A stretch of 64,000 bases of DNA from the NCBI GenBank assembly GCA_030429495.1, contig JAUIFH010000002.1:310001-374000 (forward strand), in the 5' to 3' direction. The stretch comes from Alphaproteobacteria bacterium (GTDB lineage: Bacteria > Pseudomonadota > Alphaproteobacteria > Rhodobacterales > Rhodobacteraceae). The translations under genes and the position numbers were made by a program. The notes beneath the pieces are model-generated. The model was not told the origin of the DNA. It did not search any database and saw nothing but the letters and a program-made list of their open reading frames with translations. Position 1 is the stretch's first letter, and each line of letters begins with the position of its first letter. This document shows, one piece after another, positions 42,824 to 51,246 of this stretch.

Positions 42824-43284
42824 TTCACCTGGAAGATCGCCTCGATCTCCACCGCGACGCCAAGGGGCAGCGCGGGGGCAGAGACGGCGGCCCGGGCGTG
42901 ACGGCCGGCATCGCCGAGCACTTCGACCATGAGGTCGGAGCAGCCGTTGATGACCTTGGGCTGGTCGGTGAAATCGGGGGTGGAGTTGACGAAGCCGGTC
43001 AGCTTCACGACCCGCGCGATGCGGTCGAGATCGCCGCCGAGTGCGGCACGCGCCTGCGCCAGAAGGCTGAGACCGCAGCGACGCGCAGCGTCCGCACCCG
43101 CCGCGACATCGAGCGTATCGCCAAGCTTGCCCTTGATCAGCCCGTCCGGCCCCTGGCTGATCTGGCCCGAGACGAAGACGAGATCGCCGGACTGCACATA
43201 GGGGACATAGTTCGCCGCGGGGGCGGGCGCGTCGGGCAGGGTGATGCCAAGTTCCTTGAGGCGCGCGTCGATAGTTCCGGCCAT
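42820..43284 (-). CDS. RidA/YjgF-family protein
   Basis: 154 aa. The RidA fold is shown by NYVPYVQSGDLVFVSGQISQGPDG near residue 25-48 and by RIARVVKLTGFVNSTPDFTDQPKVINGCSDLM and RAAVSAPALPLGVAVEIEAIF. The catalytic arginine of canonical RidA lies in the segment before the final VEIEAI motif; here it is HARAAVSAPALP. Canonical members hydrolyse reactive enamines and imines. This longer form (154 rather than about 128 aa) belongs to a RidA-like subgroup with less defined activity. The start at 43284 is followed by the GDPD gene in an overlap. Confidence 0.9.
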   Translation of the reverse strand: MAGTIDARLKELGITLPDAPAPAANYVPYVQSGDLVFVSGQISQGPDGLIKGKLGDTLDVAAGADAARRCGLSLLAQARAALGGDLDRIARVVKLTGFVNSTPDFTDQPKVINGCSDLMVEVLGDAGRHARAAVSAPALPLGVAVEIEAIFQVK

Positions 43285-43486
43285 GTCTTGATCTCCTCGT
43301 TCAGATTCGCGCGCAAGTTATCCGCCGGGGCGCGGGTGCGAAAGCCCGGTCACGACCGATCGGCGCGTGAACGCAGCATGTGCGGCAGGGGTGGCCCGCG
43401 GCTTGCCTCCGGCCGCATCCGCTTTTAAGCCTTATGGACCGGGTTTAGACGCCCGCGCAGGATTTGACCGGGAAGATAGAAACAAG

Positions 43487-44242
43487 ATGATCGGAATTCC
43501 ATCAGCAAGCTCGGGGCGGATGCACCTTATGGGGGCGGGGATCGCGGTGCTGTTTTCCCTTTCCGCATGCACGCCGCCGCAGCCAGGCGCTGAATTCAAC
43601 GATCCATACGAAGCGAACAACCGCGCGGTGCACGAAGAAAACGTGGCGATGGACCGCGCGCTTTTCGGTGGTGGGAAGCCGCGCAAACGGCCGCTTCTGC
43701 CGCTGCCCGTGGCCGACGCGCTGGGCAACGTTGCCGGCAACCTTGGCGCGCCCGGAGACGTTCTGAACAGCGTGCTGCAACTGCGCCCGGAACCGGCGGT
43801 GATCAATTCCGTGCGATTTCTCGTGAACACCACGGTCGGTATTGGCGGAATTTTCGATCCCGCTACGGCAATGGGAATCTATGCCGAGGAAACCGACTTC
43901 GGTGAAACGTTGCATGTCTGGGGTGCGCCGGAGGGCGCGTTCCTCGTCGTACCGTTCGCTGGCCCCACGACCGAACGCGACCTTGCCGGGAAAGTGGTCG
44001 ATGCGATTATCGACCCGATCGGCGCCGCCGTCGGACGACCGGAAGACTATTACATTCGCGCCGCCAAGCTGGCCGGACGGGTGGCCGATCGCCAGAAGTT
44101 TGGCGATACGGTCGATTCCATCCTATATGAGAGTGCAGACAGCTATGCCCAGATGCGGCTGCTCTACCTGCAGAACCGCCATTTTGAGCTGGGCATCGAA
44201 GCCGAAGTGTTCGACCCGTACGAGGATCCCTATGGCCCGTGA
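43487..44242 (+). CDS. mlaA: MlaA-family outer-membrane lipoprotein
   Basis: 251 aa from the ATG at 43487. A signal sequence with lipobox LSAC precedes the mature N terminus CTPPQPGAEFNDPYEANNRAVHEENVAMDRALF, close to the conserved DPxExxNR motif. The core NLGAPGDVLNSVLQLRPEPAVINSVRFLVNTTVGIGGIFDPATAMGI and DFGETLHVWGAPEGAFLVVPFAGP are diagnostic. MlaA sits in the outer membrane, removes misplaced phospholipid from the outer leaflet and hands it to MlaC. The mlaC start lies 11 bases inside the 3' end, so both proteins are made together. Confidence 0.93.
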   Translation: MIGIPSASSGRMHLMGAGIAVLFSLSACTPPQPGAEFNDPYEANNRAVHEENVAMDRALFGGGKPRKRPLLPLPVADALGNVAGNLGAPGDVLNSVLQLRPEPAVINSVRFLVNTTVGIGGIFDPATAMGIYAEETDFGETLHVWGAPEGAFLVVPFAGPTTERDLAGKVVDAIIDPIGAAVGRPEDYYIRAAKLAGRVADRQKFGDTVDSILYESADSYAQMRLLYLQNRHFELGIEAEVFDPYEDPYGP

Positions 44243-44837
44243 TATCTCCCGCCGCCAACTGCTCGGAGCAATCCCCGCCGGCATTACGCTCGCCGCGCTG
44301 CCGTCAGGCGCTTTCGCGCTCAATACCAGCCAGGCCAGCGCCCTCGTCGGGCGCGTCGTGGGCGAGGTGAATGGCGTGATTGCATCGGGCAAGTCCGAGG
44401 GCGCGATGTTGAAGGATTTCGAACGGATATTTGCCCGCTATGCCGATGCACGCTACATCGCGCAAAGTTCACTCGGCCCGGCCGGGCGCAGCGCCAGCAA
44501 GGCCGATCTTGCAGCCTATATCGCCGCATATCAGGGGTATATCGCGCGCAAATACGGGCGGCGGTTCCGCGAGTTCATCGGTGGCCAGATCGAGGTTCAG
44601 GAAGCGCGGCCATTGAAGAGCTTCTTCGAAGTGCGCTCGGTCGCCAAGCTGCGGGGGCAGCCGCCCTTCCGGCTTGACTGGCATGTCTTCGACCGCGGGG
44701 GAAAACACCTCTTCTTCAACATCATCATCGAGGGCGTGAACATGCTTGCGGCGGAGCGGACCGAGATCGGTGCTATGCTCGATCGCCGGAAGGGTGATAT
44801 CGGCGCCTTGGCGGCGGACCTTCGGAAAGCCGGCTAG
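44232..44837 (+). CDS. mlaC: MlaC/Ttg2D-family periplasmic phospholipid carrier
   Basis: 201 aa. The N terminus ARDISRRQLLGAIPAGITLAALPSGAFA has a twin-arginine (SRRQLL) motif, so export by Tat is likely, unlike E. coli MlaC. The helical lipid-binding fold shows LKDFERIFARYADARYIAQSSLG and YIARKYGRRFREFIGG, then PPFRLDWHVFDRGGKHLFFNIIIEGVNMLAAERTEIGAML. MlaC carries phospholipid between MlaA and the inner-membrane MlaFEDB transporter. The transporter genes are not in this window. It overlaps mlaA by 11 bp. Confidence 0.92.
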   Translation: MARDISRRQLLGAIPAGITLAALPSGAFALNTSQASALVGRVVGEVNGVIASGKSEGAMLKDFERIFARYADARYIAQSSLGPAGRSASKADLAAYIAAYQGYIARKYGRRFREFIGGQIEVQEARPLKSFFEVRSVAKLRGQPPFRLDWHVFDRGGKHLFFNIIIEGVNMLAAERTEIGAMLDRRKGDIGALAADLRKAG

Positions 44838-44862
44838 GCTGGTCGCCCTGGGGCTCTGAAGC

Positions 44863-47088
44863 TCAGTTCTTGCCGCCAAGAATCGCGCCGAGAACCTCCA
44901 GGATCAGCCGTTCCGCGGGATCCTGCCGCCGTTGCGGCTGCTGCGGGACGGGCTGCGGCGTCTGGAGGCCCGGCTGCTGCGCGTAGGGTCCGGTCTCGTA
45001 TGTCTCTCCGGCCCATGCAGGCGGGGGAAGGTCCTCGGGCCGCGTCATCGGCAACGGCGCGGCCGGCTGCCCTTCTTCGACCCGCACCATGACTTCGCGC
45101 CAGATATCGGCGGGCAGGCCGCCCCCGGTCACGCCGGTCAGCGGTTTGTTGTCGTCGTTGCCCATCCACACGCCGACGACATAGTCAGCGGTGAAGCCGA
45201 TGAACCAGGCATCGCGGTAGTCAGAGGTCGTGCCGGTTTTGCCCGCCGCCTCGCGGCCGTCGATCCGGGCGCGTTGTCCGGTGCCGCGGTCGATGACCTG
45301 GCTCATCATGTATGTGAGCTGGCGCGCCGCAGCCTCGGATATGACGCGCTCGCCCATCCCGCCTTCCTGTCCCATCAGGGCCGTGTCATCCCCCTGAATG
45401 CGCAACTCGACCAGACCATAAGGTTTGACCGACGAGCCGCCGTTGAGGATGCCGGCATAGGCGCCCGTCATTTGCAGCAAGGTCGATTCCGAGGCGCCGA
45501 GCGCGACGGCCGGTCCCGCCGCGAGGTCAGATTCGAGGCCGAATTCGGCGGCGACGGTCCGTACCGCTTCCAGCCCGACGGCCTGGCTGACACGGACCGT
45601 GGCGGTGTTGACCGAATGGGTAAGTGCTTCGGTCAAGGTAATCATGCCGCGATAGTTCGGCGTATAGTTCTTCGGCGACCATTCGCCCGACCCTTTCACG
45701 TAAAGCGTGATCGGGGCGTCCTCGACGATGGAGTTCATCGTGTAGCCCATATCGAGCGCGGCCGCGTAAACGAAGGGCTTGAAGGTCGAGCCGACCTGAC
45801 GGAGCGCCTGTGTCGCGCGGTTGAACGCGCCCGACACCTTGGTCTTGCGTCCGCCGACCATCGCTCGCACCGCGCCATCGGCCGACATCACGACGATTGC
45901 GGCCTGCGCCTTGGAGCCTTCCTTGACCTTCGTCTCGAAGACATGCGCGAGCGCCTCTTCGGCCGATCTCTGAATGCGCTGGTCCAGCGTCGTCCGCACG
46001 ATCACGTCCTCGGTCGTGTCCTGCGTGAGGAACGCGGGTCCGGATTCCATAACCCAGTCCGCAAAGTATCCGCCTGCGCGCGCCTCGGCTGCCTCGGACA
46101 ATTGCGCCGGCTTCGCCAGCGCTTCCTTGTATTGCAGGTCCGTCAGGTAGCCCTGGTCGTGCATCAGACCAAGGACCACCGCTGCGCGGTCCTGTGCCCG
46201 CTTGAGGTCGCCGGTCGGCGCATATCGCGTGGGCGCTTTCAGAAGACCGGCGAGCATCGCGGCCTCCGACGGGGTCACGTCATTCGCGGACTTTCCGAAA
46301 TAGCGCTGGGCGGCGGCCTCGAAGCCGCGCGCGCCGGCGCCGAGATAGGCCCGGTTGAGGTAGAGGGTGAGGACGTCGTCCTTGCCGTATTTCGCTTCCA
46401 TCGCGAAAGAAAAAGGAACCTCCTTGATCTTCCGCATCAGGCTCGATTGCCGGCAGTCGGCCTCATAGTCCGTTTCGCTTTTCCACGTTGCCGGGTCGTA
46501 AGGCACGCCAAGGCAGATCAGCTTCGCCACCTGCTGCGTGATGGTGGAACCGCCGTTGCCCTCAAGCGGGCCGCGTCCCTCGCGCAGGTTGATGCGCACC
46601 GCGCTCGCGATGCCGCGGGGGGAGATGCCGAAATGGCCGTAGAACCGCTTGTCCTCGGTCGCGACGATCGCGTTTCTGAGATGCGGGGAAACCGTCTCTG
46701 AAGTGATCTGGCCGCCGAAGGTTTCGCCGCGCCACGCATAGACGCGCCCGTCGCGGTCCAGCATCGTGACGGACCCCTTGGTGCGCGCGTCGATCAGCGA
46801 ATCGAGCGACGGCAACTGGGCGTAGAAGTAGAACGTGGCGAGGCCGATAATCAGGGCGCCCGTCGCCGCGAGCCGCCAGCCCGCACCCCAGATCACGCGC
46901 CAGACAAGCCGCACAAGCCCTGTGACGGCCCGGACCGGCCAGCTTGCCCGGCGGCCGGGCGCGCGGCGTCGTTTCGAGGCCGGTTTGGCCGTCTTCGGCT
47001 TGCTCGCCGCCTTCGGTTTCTGCGAAGCCCTGTTCGCATAGCGCCTGTCGGCGACCAGCGGGGGTTTTTTGCCGCCCGTCGTGCTCAT
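44863..47088 (-). CDS. class A penicillin-binding protein (transglycosylase/transpeptidase, PBP1A type)
   Basis: 741 aa from the ATG at 47088. A basic, Lys/Pro-rich cytoplasmic tail (residues 1-60) precedes a single membrane helix (LAATGALIIGLATFYFY). The transglycosylase domain has AIVATEDKRFYGHFGIS with the catalytic Glu, and GGSTITQQVAKL. The transpeptidase has the serine in QVGSTFKPFVYAAAL, the SVNTATV motif and the KTGTTSDYRDAWF motif. The C terminus is a Pro/Gln-rich tail. It polymerises and cross-links peptidoglycan. It is divergent from glnK with an unusual inverted-repeat region between them. An upstream in-frame ATG at 47364 would run into glnK control DNA and is not used. Confidence 0.93.
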   Translation of the reverse strand: MSTTGGKKPPLVADRRYANRASQKPKAASKPKTAKPASKRRRAPGRRASWPVRAVTGLVRLVWRVIWGAGWRLAATGALIIGLATFYFYAQLPSLDSLIDARTKGSVTMLDRDGRVYAWRGETFGGQITSETVSPHLRNAIVATEDKRFYGHFGISPRGIASAVRINLREGRGPLEGNGGSTITQQVAKLICLGVPYDPATWKSETDYEADCRQSSLMRKIKEVPFSFAMEAKYGKDDVLTLYLNRAYLGAGARGFEAAAQRYFGKSANDVTPSEAAMLAGLLKAPTRYAPTGDLKRAQDRAAVVLGLMHDQGYLTDLQYKEALAKPAQLSEAAEARAGGYFADWVMESGPAFLTQDTTEDVIVRTTLDQRIQRSAEEALAHVFETKVKEGSKAQAAIVVMSADGAVRAMVGGRKTKVSGAFNRATQALRQVGSTFKPFVYAAALDMGYTMNSIVEDAPITLYVKGSGEWSPKNYTPNYRGMITLTEALTHSVNTATVRVSQAVGLEAVRTVAAEFGLESDLAAGPAVALGASESTLLQMTGAYAGILNGGSSVKPYGLVELRIQGDDTALMGQEGGMGERVISEAAARQLTYMMSQVIDRGTGQRARIDGREAAGKTGTTSDYRDAWFIGFTADYVVGVWMGNDDNKPLTGVTGGGLPADIWREVMVRVEEGQPAAPLPMTRPEDLPPPAWAGETYETGPYAQQPGLQTPQPVPQQPQRRQDPAERLILEVLGAILGGKN

Positions 47089-47122
47089 GGAATAGAAACC
47101 CGATACCTGCTCGTTTCCCGCG

Positions 47123-47151
47123 ACCATACAGGTTCGCGCGGGGAATGTGGA
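47123..47151 (-). promoter_or_regulatory. candidate promoter of the PBP1A gene
   Basis: On the minus strand TCCACA lies 17 bases before TATGGT (47123-47128), four of six matches each, about 35 bp ahead of the start codon. Supported only by pattern. Confidence 0.3.
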
Positions 47152-47177
47152 GCGGATGCTGTCGACGATTCGCTTTG

Positions 47178-47229
47178 TTGTGCGCACAATTTTTAGGCAT
47201 TTGCGCAAATCCGTGCAAAAATTGTGCGC
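47178..47229. promoter_or_regulatory. near-concentric inverted repeats between PBP1A and glnK
   Basis: GCGCACAATTTTT (47182-47194) has its exact reverse complement at 47217-47229. Between them lies the 12-base palindrome ATTTGCGCAAAT (47199-47210). A third perfect palindrome TTGTGCGCACAA (47178-47189) overlaps the left arm. This is about 110 bp before glnK and 90 bp before the PBP1A start. It may hold operators for a regulator of either gene, or fold as a cruciform. I could not fit it to NtrC (TGC-N11-GCA) or sigma54 sites. Confidence 0.55.
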
Positions 47230-47338
47230 CATCGCAGTTTGATGGTCCGCCGGAACACTCGATTTCTTGCAATGCTGCGCTGCGGCGTCTCCGCTACCTG
47301 CGAGGCCCCGATGAGGGCTGTCAGACGAGGAGTGGGAT

Positions 47339-47677
47339 GTGAAATACGTCATAGCGGCGATCAAGCCCTACAAGCTCGACGAGGTCCGCGAAGCGCTGAC
47401 CGCAATCGGGGTTCGGGGCATGATGGTAAGTGAAATCAAGGGCTTCGGAACACAATCCGGCCATACGGAGATCTATCGCGGCGCCGAGTACGCCGTGAAT
47501 TTCGTGCCGAAGATGAAACTTGAGATCGCGGTGAGCGACACGCTTGCCGAGGACGTCGTTGCGACGATCGCCAAGGTCGCCAAGACCGACAAGATCGGCG
47601 ACGGCAAGATCTTCGTGCTCGATCTGAAGGATGCGCTGCGGGTCCGGACCGGTGACACCGGGGAGGACGCGCTATGA
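47339..47677 (+). CDS. glnK: nitrogen regulatory protein P-II
   Basis: 112 aa starting with GTG at 47339 (GAGGAG upstream). The T-loop with the uridylylated tyrosine is TEIYRGAEYAVNFVPK, Tyr at residue 51. Further features: KPYKLDEVREAL, VRGMMVSEIKGFGTQSGH, and the ATP-binding GDGKIFVLDL. PII binds ATP, ADP and 2-oxoglutarate and controls AmtB and nitrogen enzymes. The gene overlaps amtB by four bases (ATGA), the conserved glnK-amtB pairing, which is why I name it glnK rather than glnB. Confidence 0.96.
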   Translation: MKYVIAAIKPYKLDEVREALTAIGVRGMMVSEIKGFGTQSGHTEIYRGAEYAVNFVPKMKLEIAVSDTLAEDVVATIAKVAKTDKIGDGKIFVLDLKDALRVRTGDTGEDAL

Positions 47678-49023
47678 GCGAGGCAATGAGTCAGGGGAAA
47701 ACAATGATGAGATCTTTGGGATGGGCGGGCCTTGCGGCCTTGCTGGCCGGGCCGGCCATGGCGCAGGAGGCGACAGAAGCTGCGGCCGAGGTGATGGATA
47801 AGGGCGACGTGGCCTGGATGATGGTGTCCACCCTGCTTGTCCTGTTCATGATCCTGCCGGGCCTGGCGCTGTTCTACGGCGGCCTCGTGCGATCCAAGAA
47901 CATGCTGTCGGTCCTCATGCAGTGCACGATGATCACGGCGATGGTGATGGTGATCTGGGTCGTCTACGGCTACTCCTTCGCCTTCGGCGGTGGGACCGGG
48001 CCGTTCTTCGGCGGGTTTGGCAAGCTGTTCCTGGCCGGCGTCAACGCTGACAGCATGGCGGCGACCTTCACCGATGGCGTGGTGATCCCGGAATATGTCT
48101 TCATCGCCTTCCAGATGACCTTCGCCGCGATCACGCCGGCACTGATCGTCGGCGCATTTGCCGAACGCATCAAGTTCGGCGCGGTCATGCTCTTTTCCGC
48201 GCTCTGGGTGACGGTGGTCTATTTCCCAGTTGCCCACATGGTCTGGGACGGCGCAGGGCTGATCTTCAACATGGGCGCGCTTGACTTCGCCGGTGGCACG
48301 GTCGTGCATATCAACGCCGGTATCGCGGCGCTGGTCGGCGCCTATTTTGTCGGCCCGCGCATCGGGCTTGGTAAGGATATGATGGCGCCCCATTCGATGA
48401 CGCTGACGCTCGTGGGCGCGGGTATCCTCTGGGTCGGCTGGTTCGGTTTCAACGCAGGTTCCAACCTTGAGGCCAATGGCGGCGCGACGCTGGCGATGAT
48501 CAACACCTTCACCGCGACGGCGGGCGCGATCCTTGCCTGGGCCGGTCTGGAAGCCATGCTGCGCGGCAAGGCCTCGATGCTCGGCGCGGCCTCCGGGCTT
48601 GTTGCGGGTCTCGTTGCGGTTACCCCGGCGGCGGGGTCCGTCGGACCGGTCGGCGCCATCGTCCTTGGCGCGATTGCCGCGGCCATCTGCTACTTCTTCG
48701 TGGCGGTGGTGAAGAACAAAATGGGCTATGACGACAGTCTCGACGTCTTCGGCATCCACGGCATCGGCGGCATTGTCGGCGCTGTCGGCACGGGCATCTT
48801 CACCGCGCCCGGCCTCGGCGGCACCGGTGGCGACGACTACGTGATGGCGGCGCAGACCTGGATTCAGATCCAGGCCGTGGTGATCACCATCCTGTGGTGC
48901 GGCGTCGGTTCGGCGGTTCTCTACTTCATCGTCGACAAGACGATCGGCCTAAGGGTCGCGGGTGACGACGAGCGTCGGGGGCTGGACCTCACGTCGCATG
49001 GGGAAAGCGCATATCACGCATAA
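47674..49023 (+). CDS. amtB: ammonium transporter
   Basis: 449 aa. A cleavable signal peptide (ending near GPAMAQ) precedes eleven membrane helices. Conserved Amt signatures: LALFYGGLVRSKNMLSVLMQ, FQMTFAAITPALIVGAFAERIKF, HMVWDGAGLIFNMGALDFAGGTVVHINAG with the pore histidine, and DVFGIHGIGGIVGAVGTGI with the second pore histidine. It admits ammonium to the cell and is blocked by GlnK when nitrogen is plentiful. Several ATGs are possible within the first 12 codons; the first overlaps the glnK stop. Confidence 0.97.
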   Translation: MSEAMSQGKTMMRSLGWAGLAALLAGPAMAQEATEAAAEVMDKGDVAWMMVSTLLVLFMILPGLALFYGGLVRSKNMLSVLMQCTMITAMVMVIWVVYGYSFAFGGGTGPFFGGFGKLFLAGVNADSMAATFTDGVVIPEYVFIAFQMTFAAITPALIVGAFAERIKFGAVMLFSALWVTVVYFPVAHMVWDGAGLIFNMGALDFAGGTVVHINAGIAALVGAYFVGPRIGLGKDMMAPHSMTLTLVGAGILWVGWFGFNAGSNLEANGGATLAMINTFTATAGAILAWAGLEAMLRGKASMLGAASGLVAGLVAVTPAAGSVGPVGAIVLGAIAAAICYFFVAVVKNKMGYDDSLDVFGIHGIGGIVGAVGTGIFTAPGLGGTGGDDYVMAAQTWIQIQAVVITILWCGVGSAVLYFIVDKTIGLRVAGDDERRGLDLTSHGESAYHA

Positions 49024-49064
49024 CGGTGTCCCACAGGGGGGCCGTCGCCACGAAGGGGCGACAA

Positions 49065-49083
49065 GGGGGGCGCAAAGCCCCCC
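49065..49083. terminator. hairpin between convergent amtB and aminotransferase genes
   Basis: GGGGGGC and GCCCCCC form a 7-bp stem with loop GCAAA, just 17 bp before the opposing stop. A smaller GTCGCC/GGCGAC stem lies upstream at about 49044-49062. No T-run follows in either direction. Confidence 0.45.
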
Positions 49084-49099
49084 TAACCGTTTCGGGGAT

Positions 49100-50281
49100 T
49101 CAGATGCCGACGTCGATGATCGCGCGGGCAAGGATCGGGACGGTCGTCGCGTTCAGCCCTGCGATGTTCAGGCGCGAATCGCCGACCATGTAGATGCCGT
49201 GTTCGGTCTTCAGACGCTCCACCTGCTCGGGGCTCGCGCCGAGGCGCGAGAACATGCCGCGGTGCTGGGCGATGAAGCCGAAGCGGTCGGAGCCCGAGAG
49301 GACCTGAAGCTCTTTCGCGAGTTGTTCGCGGAGCGTGAGCATTCCCCGGCGCACCTCTTCAAGCTCCGCCTGCCAGTCGGCGCGCAGCGCCGGGTCGTTC
49401 AGGATCATGGTCACAAGCCGCGCACCGTGATCGGGCGGGAACGAATAATTCTGCCGGTTGAGGAAGGCGAGCGTTCCCTGCGTCACCTCCTGCTTCGCGG
49501 GGTCCGACAGCGCCATCAGCGCGCCGGTGCGTTCGCGGTAAATGCCGAAGTTCTTCGAGCAGGACGCAGCGATCAGCACTTCAGGCAGCCGCGATGCGAT
49601 CAGCCGCACGCCGGCCGCATCTTCCTCAAGCCCATCGCCGAAGCCCTGATAGGCGATGTCGATCATCGGCACCGCGCCGGTCTTTTCCAGCAGGGCGGCC
49701 ACCTCCGCCCATTCCGGCAGCGTCAGGTTAGCGCCGGTCGGGTTGTGGCAGCAGCCGTGCAACAGCACCACGTCGCCGGGCTTCGCGGCGGTAAGGTCCG
49801 CCATCATCGCGCCGAAATCCACGGCTCGCGTATCGCTGTCGAAATAGCGATAGGGTTGCACCGGCATGCCCAGGTATTTCAGGATCGACAGGTGGTTGGG
49901 CCAGGTCGGGTCAGAGACCCAGACCGTCGCTTCGGGCGAGGCCATGCGGATCAGCTCAAAGGCCTGCCGGCAAGCACCGGTGCCGCCCGGCGTCGCGACG
50001 GAGGACAGCCGCCCGCCTGCCGCCGCATCGCCCAGAACGAGCGTGGACAGCGCGGCGTTGAATTCCGGCTCTCCGGCAAGGCCGGTATAGGACTTGGTCT
50101 TTTCGACCTCCCAGAGCTGCTTCTCGGCGGCCTTGATCGCCCGCATGACCGGCGTCAGTCCGGTCGCGTCCTTGTAGACGCCGACGCCGAGGTCGATCTT
50201 GTCGGTCCGCGGGTCGGCCTTGTACTGACCCATAAGCTGCAGAATCTTGTCCGCGGGTTGCGGCTTCAGCGTGCCCAGCAT
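49100..50281 (-). CDS. aspartate/aromatic amino acid aminotransferase (class I)
   Basis: 393 aa. The class Ib pattern of AspC/TyrB is visible: KIDLGVGVYKDATGLTPVM, SYTGLAGEPEF, VWVSDPTWPNH, VLLHGCCHNPTGANLT (cofactor asparagine) and AASCSKNFGIYRERTGAL, where the lysine binds pyridoxal phosphate. It exchanges amino groups between aspartate or aromatic amino acids and 2-oxoglutarate. Whether it is AspC or TyrB cannot be decided by eye. sseA lies 13 bp upstream on the same strand, so they may be co-transcribed in sulfur and nitrogen amino-acid metabolism. Confidence 0.94.
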   Translation of the reverse strand: MLGTLKPQPADKILQLMGQYKADPRTDKIDLGVGVYKDATGLTPVMRAIKAAEKQLWEVEKTKSYTGLAGEPEFNAALSTLVLGDAAAGGRLSSVATPGGTGACRQAFELIRMASPEATVWVSDPTWPNHLSILKYLGMPVQPYRYFDSDTRAVDFGAMMADLTAAKPGDVVLLHGCCHNPTGANLTLPEWAEVAALLEKTGAVPMIDIAYQGFGDGLEEDAAGVRLIASRLPEVLIAASCSKNFGIYRERTGALMALSDPAKQEVTQGTLAFLNRQNYSFPPDHGARLVTMILNDPALRADWQAELEEVRRGMLTLREQLAKELQVLSGSDRFGFIAQHRGMFSRLGASPEQVERLKTEHGIYMVGDSRLNIAGLNATTVPILARAIIDVGI

Positions 50282-50294
50282 GGCAATGCTCCTG

Positions 50295-51146
50295 TTATCC
50301 GGTGGCGACCTTCAGGTCGCCGTACATGCCCCATTCCGCCCAGGACCCGTCGTAGAGTGCATGGTCGCGCTTGCCCATGCGCTCCATCGCAAGGCTCAGG
50401 ATCGCGGCGGTGACGCCCGAGCCGCAGGTGGTGATCGCCGGTTTGGACAGATCGACGCCGGAATCCGCAAACACCTTGGCGAGCGCGTCGGGCGGCAGCA
50501 TCGTACCGTCGGCGTTCAGAAGCGCACGGAAGGGGACATTCCTTGAATTCGGGATATGGCCCGCGCGCAGGCCCGGTCGGGGTTCCGCTTCTTCGCCACG
50601 GAATCGGGGCGCGCTGCGGGCGTCGATGATCTCATAGTCGCCGAGCTTCGCGGCGGCGGCGACTTGGGTCACGTCCTTCACCAGATTGGCCTGGCGGCTG
50701 ACGGTGATATGGCGGTCCCGCAGGACGGGTGGCATGTCCTCGGTCGAACGCTCCTCGGCCAGCCATTTCGGGAGGCCGCCATCGAGAACCGCGACATCGG
50801 TCTTGCCCATCAGGCGGAACGTCCACCAGACGCGCGCGGCCGAAAACAGCCCTGCTCCGTCGTAGATCACGACCTGATGGCCGTCGCCCACGCCCATGGC
50901 CCGCATCCGGCTGATGAACTTCTCGGGCGGGGGGGCCATGTGCGGCAGGTCGGATCGCTGGTCGGAAATCTCGTCGATATCGAAGAAGCGCGCACCGGGG
51001 ATGTGGGCGGCGTCATATTCCGCCTTCGCGTCGCGCCCCGCGTCGGGCAGGTACCACGAGGCGTCAAGGATCCGAAGATCAGGGTCTTTAAGGTGATTTC
51101 CAAGCCATTCGGTAGAAACCAGCGTTTTCGGATCGTCCCCGGACAT
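50295..51146 (-). CDS. sseA: 3-mercaptopyruvate sulfurtransferase
   Basis: 283 aa from the ATG at 51146. Two rhodanese domains in tandem: the first has ILDASWYLPDAGRDAKAEYDAAHIPGARFFDID, and the second the catalytic loop TTCGSGVTAAILSLAM. The Cys-Gly-Ser-Gly-Val form is that of mercaptopyruvate sulfurtransferases rather than thiosulfate rhodaneses (CRKGVTA). It moves sulfur from 3-mercaptopyruvate to thiols or cyanide in cysteine breakdown, and may release hydrogen sulfide. The aminotransferase gene follows 13 bp later and could make 3-mercaptopyruvate from cysteine. Confidence 0.93.
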   Translation of the reverse strand: MSGDDPKTLVSTEWLGNHLKDPDLRILDASWYLPDAGRDAKAEYDAAHIPGARFFDIDEISDQRSDLPHMAPPPEKFISRMRAMGVGDGHQVVIYDGAGLFSAARVWWTFRLMGKTDVAVLDGGLPKWLAEERSTEDMPPVLRDRHITVSRQANLVKDVTQVAAAAKLGDYEIIDARSAPRFRGEEAEPRPGLRAGHIPNSRNVPFRALLNADGTMLPPDALAKVFADSGVDLSKPAITTCGSGVTAAILSLAMERMGKRDHALYDGSWAEWGMYGDLKVATG

Positions 51147-51212
51147 CGCAATCCTCTCGTCTGCCTGCCCTGCATTATCCGGGCCGGAACGGGGGACGCA
51201 AGGCCGCAAGCG

Positions 51213-51240
51213 GTGCGGGGGTGAAATGTCACCCCCGCAC
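51213..51240 (-). terminator. strong hairpin after the Gly-rich protein gene
   Basis: GTGCGGGGGTGA and TCACCCCCGCAC make a perfect 12-bp stem with an AATG loop, six bases after the stop at 51247. No U-run follows on the minus strand, so termination would need help from the strong stem alone. Confidence 0.5.
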
Positions 51241-51246
51241 GGATCG

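Noticed and set aside
47178-47338. NtrC or sigma54 control of glnK
   Set aside because: No GG-N10-GC pair was found at a suitable distance, and the dyads do not fit TGC-N11-GCA. Control by NtrC is plausible for the gene but not readable here.
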